Made by a program: the position numbers and the translations under genes. Below the pieces are notes generated by a model. That model saw nothing but the letters and a program-made list of their open reading frames with translations, did not search any database and was not told where the DNA came from. Shown piece by piece: positions 44,819 through 53,766 of a stretch of 64,000 bases of DNA. The stretch comes from Acidimicrobiaceae bacterium (lineage in GTDB: Bacteria > Actinomycetota > Acidimicrobiia > Acidimicrobiales > Palsa-688): contig PMWT01000066.1 of the NCBI GenBank assembly GCA_003166025.1, positions 12,524 through 76,523 of the forward strand. Direction: 5' to 3'. Position 1 is the first letter of the stretch. Every line of letters starts with the position of its first letter.

Positions 44819-46246
44819 CTACTCTGCGTGCCAGCCCTTTTCGTCGACGCCGCCCGGGATATCTGCAGCCCTGTCGTAGGGCTTTCTCGTGAAGACAAAC
44901 GAGGCGATGTCCAAATGGGTGAGCGACCCGTCGCTCCGTCGGCAAGGTGTGAGGCGTTCTCCGTCGAAATAACCGGACTCGCCCACATAGCTGCCGTCGT
45001 CTCTGGGCCGGAACGTGCAGTCCCGACCGTCGGGGACACCCCCCAGTTCGAGTCGGCCGTCCTGACGAAGGTTTAGGCGGTACTCCACTGGCCCCCAATA
45101 CCACGTCCCCACAATCTGCAGGGCCCGCTCGTTGGCACCCGCGGGGCTCGGCTGGAACGGTGACTTCTCCCGAGGCTGTTGCGAGGCCACCAAGGAGAGC
45201 ATCTCGGCGAAGAAGCCGGGCCGGAACCCTCTGTACGTCGAGTTGGCCAGGGCCACCACGACGTCCTTGGTCGCCTCATCCACGAGCACCATCGCCCAGT
45301 AGCCGGGCATGGCACCTGAATGGCCGTACCGGCGGGCCCCGCCTTGGTTCCACACCTGCAGCCCAAGCCCGTAGGCGCCGCTCCAGGGCTGGCCCGGCAT
45401 GTCCATCAGTGCGATGGGCTCGGCCATCTCAGCTACAGATCGTGGGCTCAGCACCTCCGGACGCCCTCCCGCGAGCACGTCAGACCAGCGGGCAAGGTCC
45501 TCGATCGTCGACCACAGCTGGCCTGCCGGTGCCATGGCCAGAGCATCGTGCTCGGGTTCGTCCATGACGAGGTCGGCGTGGGGGTGGACGGCGAGGCCCC
45601 GGACGTACGGAGGCTCCGGTCGCAGGGTCGTACGCCGCATGCCCAGGGGCTCCAGCAGTTCGTTGCGGACGACATCGCCAAGCGGTGCCGAACGGACGCG
45701 GGCGACGAGTTCCCCCAGGACGGCATAGCCCGGGTTGGAATAGTGGAAGCGCCGACCAGGTCGCCACAGTAGGTCGTCCCGCCGGAGCGAGGAGGACACA
45801 AGCTCGCGGAAAGGGACGCCTGGCGTACGCTCCCACCAAGGCCCCGGCGTCTCGGCGCGCAAGCCGGAAGTGTGGGAGAGCAACTGGCCGACCGTAACTG
45901 GGAGTTCTGCAAGCTCGGAGATGTGTTCGCCCACGGCGTCGCTCAGGTCGAGAGCGCCCTCGTCTCGCAGCCGCAGGACGCTGACAGCCACGAACGTCTT
46001 CGTGATCGAACCGATCCGGTACTGCGTGGCCGTCGTTGGCGAGCCTCCTCCGCCGCTCGCGGTCGACCCCCGGGCCCCCCGCCAGACGATGGTGCCGTTT
46101 CTAACGATCCCGGCCACAAGTGTCGGCAGCCGGCCCTTTATTTGCTCCTCGCCCAGGCGCTCTTCGAGTTGGCGGACCAAATCGTCACGAAGCAGCTGCG
46201 GCTCCGCACGGCCCACACCAGGGCCCACACGGTCCGACAATGACAT
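44819..46246 (-). CDS. Serine hydrolase, beta-lactamase class C/PBP-like
   Basis: The 475-aa protein has SITKTF (SxxK nucleophile), YSNPGY (YxN) and GHSGAMPG (HSG in place of KTG). These are the three active-site motifs of class C-like esterases/DD-peptidases. A C-terminal beta-rich domain of about 100 residues follows (GTWYWGPVEYRLNLRQDGRL). I chose the ATG at 46246 because of the GGGAGG upstream. No clear signal peptide is seen, so extracellular action is unproven. Confidence 0.86.
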   Translation of the reverse strand: MSLSDRVGPGVGRAEPQLLRDDLVRQLEERLGEEQIKGRLPTLVAGIVRNGTIVWRGARGSTASGGGGSPTTATQYRIGSITKTFVAVSVLRLRDEGALDLSDAVGEHISELAELPVTVGQLLSHTSGLRAETPGPWWERTPGVPFRELVSSSLRRDDLLWRPGRRFHYSNPGYAVLGELVARVRSAPLGDVVRNELLEPLGMRRTTLRPEPPYVRGLAVHPHADLVMDEPEHDALAMAPAGQLWSTIEDLARWSDVLAGGRPEVLSPRSVAEMAEPIALMDMPGQPWSGAYGLGLQVWNQGGARRYGHSGAMPGYWAMVLVDEATKDVVVALANSTYRGFRPGFFAEMLSLVASQQPREKSPFQPSPAGANERALQIVGTWYWGPVEYRLNLRQDGRLELGGVPDGRDCTFRPRDDGSYVGESGYFDGERLTPCRRSDGSLTHLDIASFVFTRKPYDRAADIPGGVDEKGWHAE

Positions 46247-46394
46247 CCTCCGCCTCCCTAACCTCGGTCGTGATGCCATCATCTTGCCTCGGGCCACGAC
46301 CTAGGTAACCGCGAGAGGGGGGCGCCGGCTCCTGGGGCATGGAGCTGCGGTTATACGCGGCGACCAACCGAATGAAAATGAAGTCGCAGGCAGC

Positions 46395-46454
46395 GCAACC
46401 GTGGCCAGTGCAACCGCGGCCGATGCAACCGCGGCCGATGCAACCGTGGCCGAT
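46395..46454. repeat. Four 15-bp tandem repeats upstream of a WYL gene
   Basis: The unit GCAACCGCGGCCGAT occurs four times with minor variants (CGTGG for CGCGG; CAGT at the end of unit one). It sits in the 348-bp gap (46298-46645) between the serine hydrolase leader and the WYL regulator. That gap has no gene I can support; a 63-codon plus-strand ORF spans the repeats but looks spurious. Confidence 0.85.
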
Positions 46455-46645
46455 GACCTAGGAGGGGCACGCGCCACCGTCGCGCCCGAGCCGGCGAGGG
46501 CTGCGCCCGGCGGCGCTGCTCGGCCGCTACCCGCAGGAGATCCTCGTGGCGAGCTTGGGCAAGGGCTTGGACCATGGCTGGCGATGTCATAGGCGTATAG
46601 TCCCCGACGACTAGGACGGGATCTGTCCGCAAGAAGAAAGAAAAT

Positions 46646-47818
46646 GTGGTCGTGGCAGACAGTGCAGCTCGGCTCCTCAAACTCCTCGCCCTGCTGCAGC
46701 GGCGACCGTCCTGGACCGGCGCCGAGTTGGCCCAACAGCTCGGCATCGATGCTCGCACGGTCCGTCGGGACATCGAGCGGGTACGGGACCTCGGCTACGA
46801 GGTGACCAGCACACCGGGTTCGGCGGGGGGCTACAAGCTGGGCGTTGGGGCCGACATGCCACCTCTCCTGCTGGATGAGCAGGAGGCAATGGCAGTCGCC
46901 GTGCTGCTGGGCGCTTCCGCCGGGATGGCGCTGCCCGGGATAGAGCGCGCCACCCTGGCGACGCTGGCCCGCATAGACCGCCTGCTGCCGTCCCGGCTGC
47001 GGGGGCGGGTGAAGGCGCTCCGGGCGGCGACCGTCCCTCTGCTGGCGACACCGGTGGCGGTGCCGGCCGAAAACCTGGCCCGTCTGGCCGAAGGCTGCGA
47101 GCCCACTGAGCTGGCCCACTTCGATTACAGCTCCAGGGAGGGTCACAAGACCTCCCGCCGCGTGGCGCCGTACCGTCTCGTAGCCGCGGAGCGGCGCTGG
47201 TACCTGGTGGCCTTCGACCTGGACAGGAAGGATTGGCGCACGTTCAGGGTCGACCGGATAGCAAAGGTCCGCCTTACCGGCCACACGTTCGCCCCGAGAA
47301 AACTCGACGATGCTGCACGCCTGGTGAGCGAGGCCATCAGCGCCGCTCCGTACCGCTATCAGATAGTGGTACGGGTCGACGCTCCCGCCGCCACTGTCCG
47401 CCGGGCCGTTTCACCGAGCGTCGCCACCGTGGAAGACGCCGGTGACCACGTCCTCCTGCGGGTCGGGGCCGACGAAATGCACTGGGCGGCCGGCTACCTG
47501 ATCGGGCTGGGCTTCCCCTTTGCGGTTCTCCACCCGCCCGAACTGGGCCAATGGTTGTGCGCGCTAGGCGACCGGCTCATTGCCACGCATTCGCAAGGCC
47601 AACCCCCCCCCAAACCGGGCGGGGCTTGGGCCAGACGACGTCGTATACACCAGCCCCTGAGGCACCCGGCCACGGGCGCCCGCGTCAGGCCGCGCTCGAA
47701 GGCCGGCGGTGCCCGAGCCGCCAGGCCGCCCGTCCGATGGCGAACAGCGCAGCCCCGAGCAACAAGGCGAACAGTATGGGGCCGGCCAAGCGCACCACGC
47801 CCTCGCCACCGGCGATGA
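46646..47818 (+). CDS. HTH/WYL-domain transcriptional regulator, probably 3' frameshifted
   Basis: The N-terminal HTH (WTGAELAQQLGIDARTVRRD) and WYL ligand domain (RVAPYRLVAAERRWYLVAFD, WRTFRVDRIAKVRL) are clear. Typical WYL regulators are ~320-330 aa and end near LGQWLCALGDRLIA, as here. The frame then continues ~75 residues of Arg/Pro/Ala-rich sequence antisense to the DUF4349 gene (134 bp overlap). A run of nine C (47603-47611) precedes this tail; with eight C the frame would meet TGA at 47658 and give about 337 aa. The start is GTG at 46646 or 46652. Regulatory target unknown. Confidence 0.85.
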   Translation: MVVADSAARLLKLLALLQRRPSWTGAELAQQLGIDARTVRRDIERVRDLGYEVTSTPGSAGGYKLGVGADMPPLLLDEQEAMAVAVLLGASAGMALPGIERATLATLARIDRLLPSRLRGRVKALRAATVPLLATPVAVPAENLARLAEGCEPTELAHFDYSSREGHKTSRRVAPYRLVAAERRWYLVAFDLDRKDWRTFRVDRIAKVRLTGHTFAPRKLDDAARLVSEAISAAPYRYQIVVRVDAPAATVRRAVSPSVATVEDAGDHVLLRVGADEMHWAAGYLIGLGFPFAVLHPPELGQWLCALGDRLIATHSQGQPPPKPGGAWARRRRIHQPLRHPATGARVRPRSKAGGARAARPPVRWRTAQPRATRRTVWGRPSAPRPRHRR

Positions 47819-48722
47819 AGCCGTTCACAGCTCCATGCCACGCCTTGTCCAGCCCGGACTGCGGCCTGGGGGGCGGAGGAGCGACGACCTTCTGGGTGAC
47901 CGTGACGGCCAAGGTGGCGTACGTCGTCTCGCTGTTGAGGACCCGTAGCTGGCCCTGGAGCTGATCGAGCTGGCTCTGGAGGGTGTCCAACTGGGACTGC
48001 ACAGACAAGATGCCCCCGATCGTCGTCGCCTTGGTCATGATGGTGAGGTACTGCTGACGACTGTCCTGCAGGGCCGTGATCTGGGCCTGGAGGTCGACGT
48101 ACTGACCAGTGACGTCGGTCGCTTGAGTGGTGAGCGACGCCACCCTGCCGTAGCCCTTGACAGCATTGAGGACCTGGTCGAAGCTGGCTTCGGGCACCTG
48201 CAAAGTCACCGTTGACTGGGCCGGCGAGCCCGGCGAAGCCGTTTGGGCCTGGGTACTGGCCACGAAGCCGCCGTAAGCCGCGACCAGGTTCATGAGCGCG
48301 GTCGTATCGGATTGGATGTCCGCTCCGGCCACGACCTCAGTGATGGCACCGGTCTCCTCGATGAGCGCGCCCTCGCCTGCACCCGACGCGGACGGCGGAG
48401 CGGACGCCTGTGCCCCGCCGTTGACGACGAGCCCGGCACCACCACTGAGGCCAGCAGTGCCACCCACCACAGAGGCTCTAAGGCTCCTGGGCAAAGCCGC
48501 TGCCGCCGGCGCACCGACAGCGTAGAGGGCCGCACTGTGGGAGCCAGACAATTGGGAGCCAGACAATGTGGCCGTGGTGCCATGGGTGGCGAAGGCGCCC
48601 GCCAAGCCGGTCGCACCCACCAGGCCCACGACGAGCACGGCGGCGGCGCACCGTGCTCGCCGTCCGCTCAGGTCCCAATGCGATGGTGCGGCGGCTACGG
48701 GCAAAGGCGCGATCTGGTCCAT
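47685..48722 (-). CDS. DUF4349 domain membrane-anchored protein
   Basis: The 345-aa protein has an N-terminal helix (AAAVLVVGLVGATGLAGAFA), an extracytoplasmic part with the DUF4349 pattern (VTLQVPEASFDQVLNAVKGY, GRVASLTTQATDVTGQYVDL), a coiled coil (ILSVQSQLDTLQSQLDQLQGQL) and a C-terminal helix followed by a basic tail. The family has no defined role. The ATG at 48722 was chosen over 48767 because of the better basic/hydrophobic start. It may be co-transcribed with the GH172 gene upstream. Confidence 0.85.
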   Translation of the reverse strand: MDQIAPLPVAAAPSHWDLSGRRARCAAAVLVVGLVGATGLAGAFATHGTTATLSGSQLSGSHSAALYAVGAPAAAALPRSLRASVVGGTAGLSGGAGLVVNGGAQASAPPSASGAGEGALIEETGAITEVVAGADIQSDTTALMNLVAAYGGFVASTQAQTASPGSPAQSTVTLQVPEASFDQVLNAVKGYGRVASLTTQATDVTGQYVDLQAQITALQDSRQQYLTIMTKATTIGGILSVQSQLDTLQSQLDQLQGQLRVLNSETTYATLAVTVTQKVVAPPPPRPQSGLDKAWHGAVNGFIAGGEGVVRLAGPILFALLLGAALFAIGRAAWRLGHRRPSSAA

Positions 48723-48759
48723 GCCTCTAAGTGAGGCTTGCCGCCCAATATCAACCGTT

Positions 48760-48780
48760 GGCCCCAAGATCCTCGGGGCC
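48760..48780 (-). terminator. Possible terminator hairpin after the GH172 gene
   Basis: The stem GGCCCC/GGGGCC, 6 bp with a 9-nt loop, lies just past the GH172 stop on the minus strand and before the DUF4349 gene. The trailing sequence (AACGGTTGATA) is only moderately T-rich, so this is a weak call. Confidence 0.4.
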
Positions 48781-48785
48781 GAACC

Positions 48786-49889
48786 TTAGCCGGGGGCCCT
48801 GCGGTCCGGCCGACTGGAGACCTCGAAATCGTCCAAGGCCAGGCGCGCCGGGACGCCGGCGGGGGCTTCCGCGTACCAATAGGCCACGGTGGCGATGTCA
48901 TCGGAACGGGCGAGGTAGCGCCCGTCCGACCGCCATCCGAGATCCTGGATGGTTACCCGCAGCTCAGTCTCGAAGCTGATCGGGTCGGGAAGGTGCCAGC
49001 GGTACATGCCAAACCGGGTCTGCGCCCGGTAGAGACCATCCGGTTTTATCAGCTGGTGAACGCCGAGGTAATTGGAGCTGTAGGTCGAGTACCCCTGCCC
49101 GGGAACGTCGAAGTCCCAGGCACCGCCGAAGTAGTCTTCCGTGCCCGTGCCGCAGATGGTGGGGTCGGCCTCACCGTCCAGGAAGAACTTGACCTCCCCC
49201 TCGCCCCACCAGCCCGGCCCATTTATACCTATGGCCATATAGGTGCCGACGTAGCTACCGCGGCCCGCAGCGCCTTCCAAGATCGTATGGACCTGCCCGG
49301 CAGCCACGGGGTTTGACCGCTCCCAATGGGCGTGGAAATAGCCCATGTCCGGTGGTACTTCACACAGCGCGTAATCGACCTGGTAATAGACGACCTGGTC
49401 GACGGCGCTCATGTTTTCAAGGCTGAGGCGGGCGGACCTGCGGAAGGGCATGGGGAAATAGGAGTTGAGGCCGCCGTAAGGGGCAACGACTATGGGCTCG
49501 GACATAAGCGGCGCGTACTCGGCCCACCCCTGGCAGAACAAGTCCCCCACGGGCAGGGCCACGGCCGGGTCGCCCTCGTGGTCCTCCCAGGTGATCCGCA
49601 AGACCAGGGTACGCCAGGCCTCCGGGCGCATTGTCAGCCACAGGTGCCGGATTACGCCGGCGCCTTCTATTTCCGCTAGGTCGGCTCGCTCTCCGGCGCC
49701 GATCACCCGGCTCGGGGACACCTTCCAACCCAAACCGAGGTCACGCGCCGCTTTGGCGCCCGTGCCCTCGGTGGCCCGTGCCCCTGCGCCCCGGGCTCCG
49801 GTTGGGTTCTCGGCCGTGATGGCCCGGCTCTCCGATACCGGTAAGCGGGCTACGTCCAGCCGAGCAGGGCCATCAGATATTCGCGGCAT
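48786..49889 (-). CDS. DUF2961 / glycoside hydrolase family 172 protein
   Basis: The 367-aa protein has the DUF2961 signature GTGTEDYFGGAWDF at 247-260, VAPYGGLNSYFPMPFR at ~135-150 and a second acidic segment FETEL near 306. GH172 enzymes of known function act on fructofuranosides or D-arabinofuranosides, including mycobacterial arabinan; which applies here cannot be read. No signal peptide is visible, although the N-terminal ~50 residues are Ala/Gly-rich. It is followed on the minus strand by DUF4349 and preceded by a GH116 remnant. Confidence 0.85.
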   Translation of the reverse strand: MPRISDGPARLDVARLPVSESRAITAENPTGARGAGARATEGTGAKAARDLGLGWKVSPSRVIGAGERADLAEIEGAGVIRHLWLTMRPEAWRTLVLRITWEDHEGDPAVALPVGDLFCQGWAEYAPLMSEPIVVAPYGGLNSYFPMPFRRSARLSLENMSAVDQVVYYQVDYALCEVPPDMGYFHAHWERSNPVAAGQVHTILEGAAGRGSYVGTYMAIGINGPGWWGEGEVKFFLDGEADPTICGTGTEDYFGGAWDFDVPGQGYSTYSSNYLGVHQLIKPDGLYRAQTRFGMYRWHLPDPISFETELRVTIQDLGWRSDGRYLARSDDIATVAYWYAEAPAGVPARLALDDFEVSSRPDRRAPG

Positions 49890-49893
49890 GCGG

Positions 49894-50703
49894 TCAAGCC
49901 TCCCCGGTCAGATCATAGGTTGCCCCGGCGACGAGCAGGCCTGGCGTCGGGGGTCGTAGGACCGACCCCCCGATGATCGCCCGCTCCACCCGCACCGAAC
50001 CGTAAGCGACCTCCAGCTGGGCGCTCCAGGTACCCGGCGAGCCACCCGACTGGCGCAGTGTGCCCCAGGCCTGGCCCGTGGACCAGAACCAACACGACGG
50101 ACCTTTGGCGTCGGCGAACTTGATCACGCCATGGCGGCCGTCGTAGTCAAACCCGGTGAGCCCGACGATCAGGCCCCAGCTCGCCATGGCCCGGGCGTAA
50201 TGGTGCCCGCACTCCGCCTCGTCGTAGGGGTTGCGCCTGACCCCGGAGAAGCTCCAGACCTCGCACCAGTAGGGCATCGGGTGCTGGGGGAGGCCCTTTG
50301 GGTATGACAGCACGATGTGGCCCCGCTCGCCGTGCACGGCGTAGGTGCGCATGTAGTTCGTCCACTCCCCTAGGTCCTCCACGTAGTTGAGGCGGTGGAC
50401 GCTGTCCAGCGCCTGCTTGACGTGGCCTACGTCGAACACCGGGCCCAAGCCCACCAACCGGGCGTAAGTGTCCCCCACGGCTTGGTCGATCAAACAGCCG
50501 TCGCCGATCTGGAACTCGGGGTCGTCAGCCTGCTCGGCCCCCATGCTCCCGTCGCGCAGGCGGGGGGCGACGTTGGCAAAGTTCCCGGGCGGCACGATCT
50601 TTTGCTCGTAGTACTGGCTGTTGAACAGCTGAGCCTCCGTCGCCGCCGCGCCCGAGGCGTAAACCCGCCCCGGTACGTGCGGGCCGGTGGCCAGCTCGAC
50701 GTC
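49894..50703 (-). pseudogene. C-terminal remnant of a GH116 (DUF608) glycosidase
   Basis: Only the C-terminal ~270 residues of a normally ~800-aa GH116 protein remain. The frame is closed by TAG at 50704-50706 just before a region reading ATEAQLFNSQYYEQKI, normally internal in GH116. Conserved GH116 segments kept: VHRLNYVEDLGEWTNYMRTY and NPYDEAECGHHYARAMASW (substrate-contact region). The catalytic nucleophile and acid/base lie in the missing N-terminal part, so the product cannot be an active glycosidase. The 65 bp from there to the next gene are too short to hold the rest. A short direct repeat, GTCCTATC, flanks the break. Confidence 0.8.
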
Positions 50704-50770
50704 CTATCTGAAAAAGACATGTCGTGTCCTATCCTTCTGTGCCCAAGATCCAATTGACCATGCTCTGCCC

Positions 50771-51406
50771 TCAGTTCAAGCGGCCACGAAGGAGCGTTAC
50801 CCCCTCGCCGCTCAGGTCGCTGAAGGCAGCACCACGACCGAGCAGGGCAAGAGCAAGGGCCTCGCTTGGGCCTTGTACCTCGGCGCCGTCGCCGTACGAC
50901 CACTCCTGGTCGGTGGCCAGGACGCGGAGCCCGTTAGTGCGACCTTTTGGCACGAAGCCGCGCGACGCCATCGGCGACGTGAGAAAGGTGAGCACGACCT
51001 TCCAGGTGGAGAGCGGCGCCGAAACGTCGAGGCCGAGCGGCCGCGCGATGTCGCGTGTGTGGACCGAGATGTCCGTCAGCGGGGCCATCGGCCCGTTCCC
51101 GGGCGGTGTGAAATGACTTTCGGCGTTCTTGCGCAGAATGGCCGTGAGCTCGCCAACGGGCCTCTGTCCCAACTGGCAGGCGGCCTTCACCGAGTACTTG
51201 TCGAAACCACCCGAGAGCATGGAACCCAAGGCGAACCGCGGCACGCTCACGCAAAATGGGCTCACCAGGTGCCCGGCCATGTCGTGTACGGTCCACGCAG
51301 TGCAGAGGGACTGTACGGCAAGTTGCTCTTCGTTCAACTGGTCGAACAGGTCGGCCGCCCTTCGCCGTCCAGCAGCGATGAGGCTGAACATCTCGTCTTC
51401 GTTCAT
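50771..51406 (-). CDS. Mycothiol-type maleylpyruvate isomerase N-terminal (DinB-like) protein
   Basis: The 211-aa protein has the MDMPI-type four-helix start (LIAAGRRRAADLFDQLNEEQ, CTAWTVHDMAGHLVSPF) with metal-ligand candidates His in DMAGHL and HTRDI (ISVHTRDIARPLG). This matches the actinobacterial TIGR03083/MDMPI family, which uses or processes mycothiol. The exact substrate is unknown. Start is the ATG at 51406; a longer frame exists upstream but runs into the next gene. Confidence 0.78.
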   Translation of the reverse strand: MNEDEMFSLIAAGRRRAADLFDQLNEEQLAVQSLCTAWTVHDMAGHLVSPFCVSVPRFALGSMLSGGFDKYSVKAACQLGQRPVGELTAILRKNAESHFTPPGNGPMAPLTDISVHTRDIARPLGLDVSAPLSTWKVVLTFLTSPMASRGFVPKGRTNGLRVLATDQEWSYGDGAEVQGPSEALALALLGRGAAFSDLSGEGVTLLRGRLN

Positions 51407-51420
51407 ACAGCTGTCAAATA

Positions 51421-53388
51421 CTAGCCCTGTGGTTGGTCGTCGTGGCCTTGGTCGACTGTCAGGTCGACCACGCAGCGGAAACCAACCGTGGAGCAGCGGT
51501 CGACGCCCGGTGCGAAGAGCATGAACTTCGCGCTGCGCTCGGGCCCCAGCGGCCCGCCCTCCGCGTACCAACCTGAACCACCGAGCACCAGGTCGGGCCC
51601 GCCCTTGAGGATGACGAAGCGACTGTGGCCATCGGAATGTTCGCTCTCCGTCCACTCCCAGACCCGCCGCCGGCCATAGAGGGCGTAACCCTCGGACACT
51701 CCCACCTGCCACTCATCTTCGGTGGGGAGCCTTTTACCGGCCCAAGCTGCGTACGCCCTAGCGTCGCCCAGGTCAACGAACGTCACGGGCCAATCGGCTT
51801 GCTCCGGCGGTGGGCCACCGCTGACCCAGTGGTCCAGGAAGCGATGGGACATCTTTGGTACGTAGCCGGTCGATCGCAGGAAACGCCGGAACTCTTTGTT
51901 GCTGACCGGCAACTCGTCGATTGCCAGACCGTCGACGTCCAATGCGCGCGGGCTGGACCGCTGCTGTTCTTGGTCTGGAAAATCCTGGTTCAGGTGATCA
52001 GCGCGCACGTAGGTCCCGCACTCGCGCAACTGGAACACTGACCCAAACGAACGGGGCCCGGGAGCGACAACACGCATGCTGGGCGAGAGGGTACGGGAAG
52101 CCGATTTCTCGATCGGGCGTCGCAACGGCGGCTCGACCGAAGTGGTCGTCTCGGGAAAGGCGGTGCCGGCACGGGGGCGCTCAGGGCGGGCATACTCGAT
52201 CGCCGACCAGATCTCGCTCTCGGTTTTTTCGCTAATGGTGACGAGGCTGGCGATACCGCGAGCGGGGACCGTCACGATGGGCGCGCGTGGGTCGATCCTC
52301 CGGCCGGCGAGGACGTCGACAGCCACTGCCCCGGGCGTGAGAGCAAAGGAAACATCTGTTCCGGTGACGTCACGTTCGGAACAGTTAGCAAGCGCCCACA
52401 GTACTGTCCCGCCGCTTTCCCATCGGCTCGCGCGCAAGCCCTGGCCAGGCATGGGGACAAAGGGCGTCCAATCCCCGAGGCTTAGCAAGTCAGAAAAGGT
52501 CCTTTGGACCCTGAGCATGGACTTGAGCAAGAGCTTGTCCCCGTCGTTCCACGGGTACCAGGAGCCGAAAACGTTCTCCCAAACGACGACGCCCGCACCG
52601 TTGAGCCAGGCGGTCAGCAGCTCGTCACGGTGCTTGTCGTGCCATCGCCGTACCAGGTGTTGCATGTGCCGCTGCTCAAACCAGTGGTCCCGCATGAGGA
52701 ACCGCTCTTTGAGGGGCTCGGTGGATTGCACCCAGGACATCAGATGGTCCCTCACGCCCGCTAATGGCACGACCCCTTCGGACTGGAAGACATTGGCAGG
52801 CGAAGCCTTGTCGATCTCGCCACGGAGGTCACCAGGTGCGTTAGCCAGGGTATCAAGGAATATGCCATCAGGCCCTACGGTCGAGACCAGCTCGGCCAGT
52901 GCCTGGGCGTCGGCCACAGGTTCTCGCCGCGTCTCGAGATCCCAGGGGTTGTAGTCAATGATCGCTCGCACCCCGCGCCGGTGTAAGCGCGCGATTATGT
53001 CGGCGAGCGCGGTTAGGCCTCCCGGTATGTCTCTGTAGAAGTCGTACTGGTTGCGTTCGTCAAAGCCGATCCGTGGGTAGGCGTGCCAAAGGATAAGTAC
53101 GTCGAAGCCGCCAAAATCTCGCTCAGCATTGTCGAGGTACTCTTCGACGAGGAAGCTGTCAGAACCGGGGTCGTAGAAACTCTCGTCCCACAACATGACC
53201 AGCCCGCAGACAAAGGCTTTGCGAGCCCACTGAGATGCCGCCACGTCGTAGCGCGTGTCGTCGCTCAGGTACTTCTCCCGGGCCTTTTGGCGCCACCCCG
53301 TAATTTCTTTGACCCAAGCTGACCAGTCCGCCTCGTCGCCCGGCGCCGTCTTCAGGGCCTCGAACTGCTGTTCCAGCTCTGATGGCAT
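51421..53388 (-). CDS. TIM-barrel glycosidase-like domain fused to SUMF/FGE-like domain
   Basis: The protein is 655 aa. Residues ~60-390 look like a clan GH-D-like TIM barrel plus beta-domain: GFDVLILWHAYPRIGFDERN near 94, RAIIDYNPWD at 141, a possible nucleophile in GPDGIFLDT at 172-180 and a possible acid/base in VVVWENVFGSWYPW near 267. Residues ~485-640 are a sulfatase-modifying-factor-like domain (DELPVSNKEFRRFLRSTGYV, AWAGKRLPTEDEW, CSTVGFRC). The Cys pair that makes formylglycine in true FGE is absent, so this part is more likely structural or ligand-binding. No signal peptide. RBS GAGGA precedes the ATG. Confidence 0.7.
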   Translation of the reverse strand: MPSELEQQFEALKTAPGDEADWSAWVKEITGWRQKAREKYLSDDTRYDVAASQWARKAFVCGLVMLWDESFYDPGSDSFLVEEYLDNAERDFGGFDVLILWHAYPRIGFDERNQYDFYRDIPGGLTALADIIARLHRRGVRAIIDYNPWDLETRREPVADAQALAELVSTVGPDGIFLDTLANAPGDLRGEIDKASPANVFQSEGVVPLAGVRDHLMSWVQSTEPLKERFLMRDHWFEQRHMQHLVRRWHDKHRDELLTAWLNGAGVVVWENVFGSWYPWNDGDKLLLKSMLRVQRTFSDLLSLGDWTPFVPMPGQGLRASRWESGGTVLWALANCSERDVTGTDVSFALTPGAVAVDVLAGRRIDPRAPIVTVPARGIASLVTISEKTESEIWSAIEYARPERPRAGTAFPETTTSVEPPLRRPIEKSASRTLSPSMRVVAPGPRSFGSVFQLRECGTYVRADHLNQDFPDQEQQRSSPRALDVDGLAIDELPVSNKEFRRFLRSTGYVPKMSHRFLDHWVSGGPPPEQADWPVTFVDLGDARAYAAWAGKRLPTEDEWQVGVSEGYALYGRRRVWEWTESEHSDGHSRFVILKGGPDLVLGGSGWYAEGGPLGPERSAKFMLFAPGVDRCSTVGFRCVVDLTVDQGHDDQPQG

Positions 53389-53766
53389 CTGTTGTCCTCA
53401 ATCCCCACCGTGGGCATGTCGGTAGACTAAGTCAGGCGGGACGTCCCTCCGCAAGTTCCGCCTTCGGGAAGTTCGGCTACCCTCGGTGGGGCCTCTTAGG
53501 CTTCGGCATTGCAGATCGCCCCATCTGCGCATGATGCGAGACCCGAAAACAGCCATTGAAGCCGCCCGTAGCGAGACGGATCGCGAAGCCGACGCCGAGA
53601 CCCGGTGGCGGGTCCTGACCGCACCGAACTGCATGCAGGCCGTCTTCGCCGCCGCCCGGCGCTATGTGCTCGCCTTTCTACCTTTGGCCAGCTCGATTAG
53701 CGTGCGAGCGATCGGGTACGGAGCAACCCTTCGACACACCCTCGAGCGCAATACAGAATGTTCGCC

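Noticed and set aside
46401-46592. 63-aa plus-strand ORF through the 15-bp repeats (ATAAD units)
   Set aside because: No RBS, no homology and biased composition explained by the repeats.
52076-52954. 292-aa plus-strand ORF inside the TIM-SUMF gene
   Set aside because: Ser/Arg/Thr-rich shadow without motifs.
53389-53757. ORFs 53398-53634 and 53486-53770 in the gap before the YjbR gene
   Set aside because: Short, basic, no motif or RBS; overlapping on opposite strands.
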